Below, piece by piece: positions 1 through 4,710 of a DNA stretch of 6,630 bases. A program made the translations under genes and the position numbers. The stretch is from NCBI GenBank assembly GCA_030632625.1, contig DAOVUK010000188.1:1-6630 (forward strand). The letters run 5' to 3'. The stretch's first letter is position 1. Every line of letters starts with the position of its first letter. This DNA is from Gammaproteobacteria bacterium (lineage in GTDB: Bacteria > Pseudomonadota > Gammaproteobacteria > GRL18). Below the pieces are notes generated by a model. The model worked only from the letters and a program-made list of their open reading frames with translations, searched no databases and was not told the DNA's origin.

Positions 1-158
1 CCGTTTATTCATCTTTTAGCTTCCCCCTTCTTCGCCTAAAGCGCCTACTTTTGGTAGAAGGGGGATTGAGGGGGTTGCAAATCAACAACTTAAACCCCCT
101 CTATCCCCCTTTAAAAAAGGGGGAGGTGAAAAAACAGCAATAAACGGATGGGCACTAT
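1..158. repeat. MITE-like palindromic element, copy 1 (left end cut by window)
   Basis: The right end (141-158) reads taaacggatgggcactat; its reverse complement matches the left end of the second copy at 3208-3342. The window opens inside the left terminal inverted repeat (ccgtttattc). Inside, 58-76 and 93-111 form an inverted repeat of 19 bp with one mismatch, rich in runs of five G or C. A conserved core, gcgcctacttttgg (about 41-54), is shared with copy 2. There is no coding capacity, so a transposase would have to act in trans. The flanking gap (159-244) is AT-rich with no gene that I can support. Confidence 0.7.
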
Positions 159-244
159 CTATATTTGGAAATATCATTTAATGATCCTTTCTCTTTGAGA
201 TTGAGTATATTATATCCCAAGTACTCCAAAGTGCTGGCTAAAAC

Positions 245-304
245 TCATTTATAATCCATTTCAACAGAAATATCCTTAACAGAGCCTAATATACAATGGT
301 TGTC
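245..304 (-). pseudogene. Decayed 3' tail of a sulfotransferase gene (third copy)
   Basis: On the minus strand this stretch encodes about ILGSVKDISVEMDYK followed by TGA. It aligns with VLDSVKAISMEMGYK-stop, the end of the complete sulfotransferase at 3179-2259, and the DNA also aligns (about 244-298 against about 2257-2312). Similarity fades upstream of roughly 300, and the frame meets a stop at 317-319, so only the last 15-20 codons remain. It lies just downstream of the antitoxin gene that ends at 337. The short length makes homology less certain than for the other tail at 4459-4623, but the matching stop position supports it. Confidence 0.6.
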
Positions 305-336
305 TTTCACATATTTCTATCTCTATATTAAGCAAA

Positions 337-546
337 TTATGCGTAGTTGTAGACAGGGGTTTCAATTGTCCTATCAGGTGTTTTATGATCTTTAATACAT
401 TTTTGAATATGCTCTACTGTTTCCGGGGAAAAATATTCCTCTCCTGTTTCCTGGCAAACACGAGCAGGAACATTTTCAATTATGTAGAATTTTCCTTGAT
501 ATTTAAGAGTATAACTTACCCGGGTTTCAATCATGGTTTCATTCAT
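337..546 (-). CDS. YgiT/MqsA-family antitoxin lacking the zinc-finger cysteines (orphaned)
   Basis: This 69-residue protein resembles the YgiT-type antitoxin domain found beside DUF4258, MqsR and similar toxins: YTLKYQGKFYIIENVPARVC (12-31) followed by GEEYFSPETVEHIQ (35-48). Family members usually carry CxxC pairs that bind zinc. Here the N-terminal pair is absent, and in the second motif only C31 remains, with T34 where a cysteine is usual, so metal binding is unlikely. No DNA-binding C-terminal domain is present. The frame is open upstream to 633, but ATG 546 is chosen because AGGAGAA sits just before it and the upstream part overlaps the toxin's C-terminal codons in another frame. The gene starts 13 nt after the toxin stop codon, the usual toxin-first order of this operon type. 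Its toxin is interrupted by a transposon, so it is now effectively alone. It probably depends on readthrough from the tnpB/toxin transcript. Confidence 0.78.
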   Translation of the reverse strand: MNETMIETRVSYTLKYQGKFYIIENVPARVCQETGEEYFSPETVEHIQKCIKDHKTPDRTIETPVYNYA

Positions 547-550
547 AATT

Positions 551-557
551 TTCTCCT
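551..557 (-). promoter_or_regulatory. Ribosome binding site of the antitoxin
   Basis: The minus strand reads AGGAGAA followed by aatt and ATG (546). It is a strong Shine-Dalgarno sequence and decides the start of the 69-residue antitoxin over the longer 98-residue frame. Confidence 0.7.
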
Positions 558-559
558 GA

Positions 560-620
560 TTATGTTGCTTTTCGCACCTTATTATCAATCCAAAGCTTTG
601 CTTCAGGTTGATATAATGTA
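560..620 (-). pseudogene. C-terminal fragment of the split DUF4258 toxin gene
   Basis: The minus strand encodes TLYQPEAKLWIDNKVRKAT and then TAA at 562-560. This matches the conserved C-terminal strand of DUF4258 toxins (pattern I-T-x-Y-x-P-x-x-x-x-W-I). It lies directly outside the right end of the tnpB element and 13 nt before the antitoxin start. Joined to the N-terminal part (2262-2000), it gives ...RPLVKII-TLYQPE... in frame, 107 residues in all. In the present state it has no start codon of its own. It could be read only as the tail of a frame entering from the transposon's right end. Confidence 0.8.
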
Positions 621-770
621 TTGACATCCTCACCCACCTGAAGGAAGGTGATTCCTGAAGAGCTGTTAAGCGACCGCAGGTTCCAACTCATTGCTGAATT
701 GTCTGGTTCCTGCTTCACAGAGTAGACTAACGTCTTTCTCTCCACAGGCTAAAAGCCGATGTCCTCGGCC
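605..770 (-). ncRNA. Predicted omega (right-end) guide RNA of TnpB
   Basis: In IS200/IS605-family elements, TnpB uses an RNA made from the 3' end of tnpB through the right end of the element, with the first roughly 16 nt of flanking DNA serving as guide. Here that RNA would run on the minus strand through the tnpB 3' end, the hairpin at 631-650 and the element terminus at 621. The guide would start with tacattatatcaacct (620-605). The guide comes from the toxin gene. The 5' boundary given is approximate; it cannot be read from sequence alone. Confidence 0.5.
631..650 (-). repeat. Right-end hairpin of the tnpB element
   Basis: The minus strand reads CACCTTCCTTCAGGTGGGTG; CACCT can pair with AGGTG around a six-base loop. 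It lies 10 nt inside the right terminus. Subterminal hairpins of this kind are the TnpA recognition structures of the family and also form the 3' part of the omega RNA scaffold. Confidence 0.7.
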
Positions 771-1883
771 TAACACATTTTTTGCACCCACCACATCAGC
801 ATGTTCCTCATGACCGCATAGAACACATTCAAACTCGGACTGAGATTTTCGACTGAGCTTATTTGCATGCTGACAGACAGGACAAGTCTGACTGGTGTAT
901 TTTGGATCGACATACATCACCTGACCGCCTAACCAGAGCTGCTTGTATTCCAAAAAGGTCTTCAACAATCCCCAGCCCTGATCGAGTATGACTCGATTCA
1001 AGCCTGATTTTTGTTTCACCATTGAACCTGGTTTATCCATGTCACCTTTCGCTGATTTTGTCATGTTCTTTATCTGTAGGTTCTCAAGCACAATTATAGC
1101 GTGGCTTTTGCTGAGTGTGGTTGAGAACTTATGCAGGATATCATGACGAATATGAGCTATTTTGGTATGCAGTCGGTTAATTTTTTCTTTAAGCTTTCGC
1201 CAGTTATTTGAAAACTTCACTTTTTTAGCTAAACGTTTTTGCAGACGCTTAATTTTATTTTTGAAGCAATCCACATTGATGGGGGCTTCAAAGTCACCAT
1301 TTGACAATGTGAACAAGCGTTTGACGCCCATATCCATGCCAATCATACTGGTGGCTGGGTGTATCGGTTCGGATGTTTCCATTTCAACCTGGATGGATAC
1401 AAACCAGTATTTTCCCTGGCGGGAAACGGTGACATTTTTGGGTGTGCCTTCAATGTCTCGGGACTTTCTGAAATTAACCCAACCAATTTTTGGTAGGAAA
1501 ATTCTTCTGCCTTCAATTTTAAAACCTTGTGGGAATGAAAAACTGTCTCTTTCACCTCGTTTTTTAAAGGTAGGGATTTTTTTGAGTGGTTGCTTTTTAT
1601 CAAAAGCATCTTTAAAAGCCCGTTCCAACTGCTTTAATGTTTGCTGTAGGGTTTGAGCAGGCGACAACTTTAAAAAAGCATAGTCATCACTCTTTTTCCA
1701 AAGTTTACTAAACCAGTCTAACTCTTGATACCAAATCATGGGTTGATTATTTTGAAGATGGTACAGATTCAATGCTAACGATTTATTCCATAGGTATCGA
1801 CAATTACCTGCATATTGAGACATTAACTGCTCTGTCTCTGCATTGGTGTTGAGTCGGTATTTATAGGCTTTGCGTATGATCAT
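666..1883 (-). CDS. tnpB: TnpB, RNA-guided RuvC endonuclease (transposon-encoded)
   Basis: This 405-residue protein has the normal length for TnpB, the compact ancestor of Cas12 nucleases. The N-terminal part (1-170) begins KAYKYRLNTNAETEQL and contains the helical and wedge-type region. The RuvC catalytic residues are intact: D184 in GMDMGV, E267 in VLENLQ, and D363 in HADVVGAKN. The last is a variant of the usual NADxNAAxN. A zinc ribbon is inserted between the last two acids, with C334/C337 and C353/C356. The protein cleaves DNA next to the target-adjacent motif under omega RNA guidance, which helps retain or re-insert the element. No frameshift or stop interrupts it, so it is probably active as a nuclease. 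The ATG at 1883 has no Shine-Dalgarno sequence; a promoter ends six bases before it, suggesting leaderless translation. No tnpA is present in the window. Confidence 0.95.
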   Translation of the reverse strand: MIIRKAYKYRLNTNAETEQLMSQYAGNCRYLWNKSLALNLYHLQNNQPMIWYQELDWFSKLWKKSDDYAFLKLSPAQTLQQTLKQLERAFKDAFDKKQPLKKIPTFKKRGERDSFSFPQGFKIEGRRIFLPKIGWVNFRKSRDIEGTPKNVTVSRQGKYWFVSIQVEMETSEPIHPATSMIGMDMGVKRLFTLSNGDFEAPINVDCFKNKIKRLQKRLAKKVKFSNNWRKLKEKINRLHTKIAHIRHDILHKFSTTLSKSHAIIVLENLQIKNMTKSAKGDMDKPGSMVKQKSGLNRVILDQGWGLLKTFLEYKQLWLGGQVMYVDPKYTSQTCPVCQHANKLSRKSQSEFECVLCGHEEHADVVGAKNVLGRGHRLLACGEKDVSLLCEAGTRQFSNELEPAVA

Positions 1884-1889
1884 AATTCA

Positions 1890-1918
1890 ATGATAACGAC
1901 TTACTGTACATTAATCAA
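1890..1918 (-). promoter_or_regulatory. Candidate sigma70 promoter of tnpB
   Basis: On the minus strand, TTGATT (1918-1913) and TATCAT (1895-1890) are separated by exactly 17 bases. The -10 box ends six bases before the tnpB ATG, placing the start of transcription at or next to the start codon. It lies inside the element's left end, so the element carries its own promoter. Confidence 0.5.
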
Positions 1919-1949
1919 CAAGATTTTCAAAATTATTAATGCCGCTGAT

Positions 1950-1969
1950 CACCCACCTAAAGGAAGGTG
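1950..1969 (-). repeat. Left-end hairpin of the tnpB element
   Basis: The minus strand reads CACCTTCCTTTAGGTGGGTG, identical to the right-end hairpin except at one base and in the same orientation. It lies about 30 nt inside the left terminus at 1999, further in than the right-end hairpin. Confidence 0.65.
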
Positions 1970-1999
1970 TATTTCGCTTTGTTTGTTAAGAGATATTGG

Positions 2000-2262
2000 A
2001 TAATTTTAACCAATGGACGACTTGCATAGCTACATTGTATATGAAGTGGTCGTTTATTTTTAGTATAGCCCAATATTAAACAGCTGGGTCCGTACTTATC
2101 ATTTGGGTAATCTTCTATGATTAAGGCATTTTCTGAAATAGCTTCTTCAATTTCTGATACACTGATATCCCTTATAATACTTTGATCGAGCGCATGTTTA
2201 GAAAACTCATATTGTTTAAATTTAATTTTAGAAGTAATTTCATCCATGCTTTTGTCATTCAT
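2000..2262 (-). pseudogene. N-terminal part of DUF4258 toxin gene, interrupted by the tnpB element
   Basis: The fragment encodes the first 87-88 residues of a DUF4258 protein, a small RelE/BrnT-like fold used as the toxin in TA pairs with YgiT-type antitoxins. Diagnostic stretches are FSKHALDQSIIRDISVSEIEEAI (split here as FSKHALDQSII and DISVSEIEEAI), IIEDYPNDKYGPSCLILGYT and RPLHIQCSYASRPLVKII. After VKII the frame enters the transposon, adds 13-14 foreign codons (QYLLTNKAKYTFL) and stops at TAG 1959-1957. The true C-terminus is at 620-560. Losing the last strand should abolish or alter activity. The ATG at 2262 overlaps the sulfotransferase stop (aaATGA), pointing to coupled translation; ATG 2247 is an alternative start. 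Neither has a clear ribosome binding site. Confidence 0.82.
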
Positions 2263-3179
2263 TTATAGCCCATTTCCATAGAAATGGCCTTAACTGAGTC
2301 CAAAACACTGGCAACTTTTTCTGCATTGCGCCCATCTTTCCATTTATCCAGGCGAATTTCAGAAAAGGCATTGTAGGGTGTTGATAACACTGACCCACAA
2401 TGCTGTTCAAGATGTTGATCAAATTCCAGTCCCAGGCTGATAAAAGCATCTTTAAAACCGTTGACTGGATCCTTTAATAAATCTTCATATTGAATTTCAA
2501 CCCATTGCGATTTTGGCACAAGTACTCTGCCTTTTATTATCGCCTCATTCATAATCCGATATTGATAGGCACACACATTTTCTATGGATTCATTGATATA
2601 ATCTTTCCAGTCCTGGGCAATAAAAAAGCACCAGCGTTTAAACTCACCCTTTTCTACATTGACATCAACCGGCAGCTTATCCGACCAGGTGGCAAATTCA
2701 CCCGCTTTTCTCCAGCCTTCAATCAATGAATTAATATTGTCCCCCGGACTTCTTTTCACATAAACAAATCGAGCTTTAGGAAATAGTTTGAGCAAATAAG
2801 GCAAACACAAACCATTTTGGTTATTTTTATCAACAAATTCCAGGGTGCCAGTATGACTATAAAAATAGCGCGAAACAAATTCAGCATCTTCAATACAAGC
2901 ATCATCTGCTGTTAATTCATGTCCTGCCCATTGTTTTTCTTCCAGAGAATGAAGCGATGCCCATAAATCATGGGTTTCTTTTTGCAAAGAGCCCAGCTGT
3001 TTTGACTCAGAAAAGGTCTTATAAACCAGAGTGGTGCCGGCTCTGGAGCAGCCTAAAATAAAGACAGGGGACTGTGCTATTGGTTTTTGTTTGTTCCACC
3101 TGGAAGCTCTCATGGATACAAGCTTATTATTCCAATGGTATTTCAGCGTTTTTCTTACTTTTAGCCAAAAGTCGCTCAT
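2259..3179 (-). CDS. PAPS-dependent sulfotransferase family protein
   Basis: This 306-residue protein resembles the bacterial Sulfotransfer_3-type family, which moves a sulfuryl group from 3'-phosphoadenylyl sulfate (PAPS) to a hydroxyl or amino group of a carbohydrate, lipid or peptide. The 5'-phosphosulfate loop is PVFILGCSRAGTT (38-50). The 3'-phosphate motif is VYVKRSPGDNINSLIEGWR (139-157), with R143 and S151 in the expected places. A YEDLLKDP motif (231-238), common in the family, precedes the C-terminal basic segment KWKDGRN (279-285). No signal peptide or membrane segment is seen, so it is cytoplasmic. The acceptor cannot be inferred. ATG 3179 is supported by AAGGA five bases upstream. 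The 3' end overlaps the DUF4258 toxin start by four bases. Two truncated copies of its 3' tail lie elsewhere in the window (4459-4623 and about 245-304), showing that related paralogues once stood here. Confidence 0.88.
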   Translation of the reverse strand: MSDFWLKVRKTLKYHWNNKLVSMRASRWNKQKPIAQSPVFILGCSRAGTTLVYKTFSESKQLGSLQKETHDLWASLHSLEEKQWAGHELTADDACIEDAEFVSRYFYSHTGTLEFVDKNNQNGLCLPYLLKLFPKARFVYVKRSPGDNINSLIEGWRKAGEFATWSDKLPVDVNVEKGEFKRWCFFIAQDWKDYINESIENVCAYQYRIMNEAIIKGRVLVPKSQWVEIQYEDLLKDPVNGFKDAFISLGLEFDQHLEQHCGSVLSTPYNAFSEIRLDKWKDGRNAEKVASVLDSVKAISMEMGYK

Positions 3180-3184
3180 TCCAG

Positions 3185-3189
3185 TCCTT
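3185..3189 (-). promoter_or_regulatory. Ribosome binding site of the sulfotransferase gene
   Basis: AAGGA on the minus strand, five bases before ATG 3179. It fixes the start and leaves only about 28 bp between the ATG and the MITE-like element, so the element may have displaced or supplied the promoter. Confidence 0.6.
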
Positions 3190-3207
3190 GTTTTGAAGAT
3201 AATCTAT

Positions 3208-3342
3208 TAATTAGTGTCCATCCGTAAATAGCTGTTTCTTTTCTTCCCCCTTTTTCGCCTCAGGGCGCCTACTTTTGGCAAAGGGGGACTGAGGCGAAGA
3301 AGGGGGAAGTTAAAAGCAGAATAAACGGATAGACACTAATTA
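3208..3342. repeat. MITE-like palindromic element, copy 2 (complete)
   Basis: Terminal inverted repeats TAATTAGTGTCYATCCGT lie at 3208-3225 and, inverted, at 3325-3342, with one mismatch. The outer TA on both sides may be a TA target duplication, as made by IS630/Tc1-type transposases; that is an inference. A second inverted repeat (about 3243-3262 with 3289-3308, CTTCCCCCTT-TTCGCCTCAG type) lets almost the whole element fold into one hairpin. The loop carries ggcgcctacttttgg, shared with copy 1 at the left window edge. No coding capacity. It lies between the AAA-ATPase tail remnant and the sulfotransferase start. Confidence 0.8.
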
Positions 3343-3383
3343 TAAGGGATTACAAAAATGATTACTGTAAGAAAAATATGATA

Positions 3384-3475
3384 TCAGGCAACTTTTCAGA
3401 TTTTTAAGATTTCCACATCTTCCTGTTTCAAATCGCCATTTATTTGCTCAATCCCCCTGCTGCTTATTTTTTAAT
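3384..3475 (-). pseudogene. Frameshifted 3' remnant of an AAA-ATPase/PD-(D/E)XK gene
   Basis: DNA here aligns with 4758-4848, near the 3' end of the complete AAA-ATPase gene. Shared strings include aacttttcag and catttatttgctc (against cttttatttgctc). On the minus strand, the pieces KQQ, GIEQINGDLKQEDVEILK and NLKNLKSCLIS correspond to KQQGIEQIKGYLKLKDIRSL and SLKNLKSYLVIS, but they fall in different frames, implying at least two small indels. No start and no catalytic core remain. It sits immediately upstream of the promoter of the PIN TA operon and next to the MITE-like element. Confidence 0.7.
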
Positions 3476-3492
3476 ACGTAATGTGCTATCAT
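3464..3492 (+). promoter_or_regulatory. Candidate promoter of the Phd-UPF0175/PIN operon
   Basis: An extended -10 element, TG-c-TATCAT (3484-3492), lies 25 bases before the antitoxin ATG. The -35 position, TTATTT (3464-3469) at a 17-base spacing, is weak, as can be tolerated with an extended -10. Autoregulation by the antitoxin is usual for such operons, but no clear operator palindrome was seen. Confidence 0.4.
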
Positions 3493-3506
3493 TTGTGGTG
3501 ACAATC

Positions 3507-3513
3507 AGGAGAA
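3507..3513 (+). promoter_or_regulatory. Ribosome binding site of the Phd-UPF0175 antitoxin
   Basis: AGGAGAA four bases before ATG 3518. The leader atcaggagaa is the same as that before the other antitoxin in the window (minus strand, 560-551). Confidence 0.7.
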
Positions 3514-3517
3514 TATT

Positions 3518-3841
3518 ATGGAATCACTTGGCATAAGAGCTTTACGAGAGAACCCGGGACAATTAACAAAAAATGCCCAGGCAGGTAAATGCACCTTATT
3601 GACCAATAGAAACAAAGTAATGGCAATTACCATTCCATTTGATGAAACCTTAATCAAACAGGGACTCAAAATTAAACTAGCCGCCGCTTTATTTGAGGAT
3701 CAATCGATTACTTTGGTCAATGCAGCAAAAATTGCCGATTTATCCGTTGAAACATTCATTGAGAAACTGGGAATCATGGGCATTGCCGTTATCAGGCAGT
3801 CACAGGAAGAGCTGGAAAAGGATCTCCTGAACCTTGACTAA
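3518..3841 (+). CDS. Antitoxin with Phd-like N-terminus and UPF0175 C-terminus
   Basis: This 107-residue protein has two parts. Residues 1-45 (MESLGIRALRENPGQLTKNA, then TLLTNRNKVMAITIPFDE) resemble the Phd/YefM antitoxin fold, which binds operator DNA. Residues 52-107 match UPF0175: LAAALFEDQSITLVNAAKIA, then LSVETFIEKLGIMGIAVI and an acidic end, EELEKDLLNLD. UPF0175 proteins have a helix-turn-helix-like core and are regularly encoded before DUF3368 PIN toxins, as here. The protein should neutralise the PIN toxin and probably represses the operon. The start has a strong AGGAGAA. The stop TAA (3839-3841) overlaps the toxin start by eight bases, giving coupled translation. The operon faces opposite to every other gene in the window, suggesting insertion as an independent cassette. 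Confidence 0.85.
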   Translation: MESLGIRALRENPGQLTKNAQAGKCTLLTNRNKVMAITIPFDETLIKQGLKIKLAAALFEDQSITLVNAAKIADLSVETFIEKLGIMGIAVIRQSQEELEKDLLNLD

Positions 3842-4340
3842 AAAAATTATTATTGCAGACACAGGCCCTATAATAGCACTGGCATTATTAGATTTGATTA
3901 AGGACATGCCTGAAGTTATTGGTGAAATCATAATACCTCATGCCGTTTATCTGGAATGTACTTATGATCTATCCAAACCTGCAGCAAAATCAATACAGCT
4001 TGCTGTCACTAACGGACAAATGCAAGTAAAAAATATCGCTCATTCTAATTTATATAAAGAACTCACGGAGCTACTGGATCCAGGAGAAGCAGAGGCCATT
4101 ACACTTTTTCATAAAATCTGTGCTGATTTATTGCTTATTGATGAAATGAAAGGAAGAAGTATTGCTGAAAAGCAACAAATCCCCATTATCGGCACCATTG
4201 CCATTTTACTCAAAGTAAAAGAAAAGGGTGTTCGCCCTTTGGTAAAACCCATGATTGATAAGCTGACCACTCATAATTATCGCCTGTCCAAAGCACTGAT
4301 TAAATATGTTTTGAACCGCTCTGGTGAAAGTAGTGGATAA
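3834..4340 (+). CDS. DUF3368 PIN-domain toxin (predicted ribonuclease)
   Basis: This 168-residue protein matches the DUF3368 subgroup of PIN domains, metal-dependent RNases that act as TA toxins (VapC-like). The acidic residues expected in the active site are present: D9 in IIIADTGPIIALA, E41 in VYLECT, E85 within LDPGEAEAI, and D103 in LLLIDE. The C-terminal IPIIGTIAILLKVKEKGV and RPLVKPMIDKL stretches are typical, and the length is normal for the family, so it looks intact. The start is TTG at 3834 inside the antitoxin gene; no ATG lies close enough to keep the first catalytic Asp. AAAAGGA lies 11-12 bases upstream, a weak arrangement that would keep toxin yield below antitoxin yield. The cellular RNA target cannot be inferred. 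Confidence 0.88.
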   Translation: MTKKIIIADTGPIIALALLDLIKDMPEVIGEIIIPHAVYLECTYDLSKPAAKSIQLAVTNGQMQVKNIAHSNLYKELTELLDPGEAEAITLFHKICADLLLIDEMKGRSIAEKQQIPIIGTIAILLKVKEKGVRPLVKPMIDKLTTHNYRLSKALIKYVLNRSGESSG

Positions 4341-4458
4341 AAGTGCAGCAATTTTGAAGTATCATAAATATCAGTATTTGCCTATGTTTTCATTTATTTT
4401 TATGGGTTAGAATAGGTAAATTATATAAAGAGTATGGCAATGATTTTCTGCAATACAT

Positions 4459-4623
4459 TCATAATGATTTTTCGTTAGCTTTAACTGAGTCTAAGACACT
4501 GGCCACTTTTTCGGAATTTCGTCCATCTTTCCATTTATCCAGGCGAATTTCTGAAAAGGCATTGTAGGGTTTTGATAACACCGAGCCACAATGTTGTTCC
4601 AGATGTTGATCAAATTCTAGTCC
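4459..4623 (-). pseudogene. Truncated 3' tail of a second sulfotransferase gene
   Basis: The minus strand encodes GLEFDQHLEQHCGSVLSKPY onward to DSVKA, then NEKSL and TGA. By eye, 4481-4623 aligns with 2290-2432 of the complete gene without gaps and with about 14 mismatches in 143 bases. Only two residues of 49 differ (T to K, A to S), so most changes are silent: both copies evolved as functional genes before this one was cut. The 5' break is at 4623, where the palindromic repeat region begins. The 3' end also diverges after VKA (about 4478), replacing the normal ISMEMGYK ending. No start codon or PAPS-binding motif remains. The stretch 4341-4458, between the PIN gene and this remnant, shows no gene. 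Confidence 0.88.
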
Positions 4624-4630
4624 ATATACT

Positions 4631-4700
4631 CCAAGAGTACTTCTGTCGAACCGTAAGGTTGGCGCTGAGGTACTATTGAGTATTGAGGGGTGCCCCGAAG
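4631..4700. repeat. Degenerate TTCG/GGGGTGCCCC repeat region downstream of AAA-ATPase
   Basis: ccaagagtacttc (4631-4643) is identical to 6523-6535. ggggtgccccgaag (4687-4700) is, on the opposite strand, close to cttcggggcgcacccc at 6509-6524, with two bases missing. Between them, aaccgtaaggtt (4649-4660 region) is a small GTAA-loop palindrome. The region joins the AAA-ATPase stop to the broken sulfotransferase tail. Confidence 0.45.
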
Positions 4701-4710
4701 TGAGTGCTTT

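Larger units (their letters stand above)
621..1999 (-). mobile_element. IS200/IS605-family tnpB-only (IS1341-like) element
   Basis: The element holds one gene, tnpB, and no tnpA, so it would need a TnpA transposase supplied in trans. Its ends were placed by reconstruction: joining 2000 to 620 restores the DUF4258 reading frame (gttaaaattat + tacattat) with no duplicated target, as expected for this family, which inserts without target duplication. The right end finishes ...ggatgtcaa, typical of the family. Each end has a 20-base hairpin, differing at one base. The left flank is ...aattat, the presumed target (TAM) sequence. The exact boundary may shift by a base because adjacent choices also restore the frame. 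Length 1379 bp. Confidence 0.85.

Noticed and set aside
1..158. CRISPR-like array suggested by recurring ccccct/aggggg blocks
   Set aside because: The blocks are arms of inverted repeats within a single element, with no regularly spaced direct repeats or unique spacers.
547..633. Upstream in-frame extension of the antitoxin to a 98-residue protein
   Set aside because: It overlaps the toxin C-terminal codons and part of the transposon end, has no ribosome binding site, and the family domain begins after ATG 546.
560..745. 61-codon minus-strand frame running through the transposon right end into the toxin tail
   Set aside because: Its first two thirds overlap tnpB in another frame and the element's end; only the last 20 codons are toxin sequence. 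It is treated as a by-product of the insertion.
1162..1656. 164-codon open frame on the plus strand
   Set aside because: It lies wholly antisense to tnpB, whose catalytic motifs are intact, and has no recognisable domain or ribosome binding site.
3190..3226. Outward promoter from MITE copy 2 driving the sulfotransferase (TGGACA as a -35 in the terminal repeat)
   Set aside because: No -10 box at an acceptable spacing: the best candidate gives about 13 bases.
4420..4480. Plus-strand protein-like stretch (KLYKEYGNDFLQYIHNDF) ending at the sulfotransferase tail border
   Set aside because: No start codon, no recognised family and only about 20 codons; chance cannot be excluded.
4687..4696. ggggtgcccc as a rho-independent terminator for the AAA-ATPase gene
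   Set aside because: The loop would be only two bases and no T-run follows on the minus strand.
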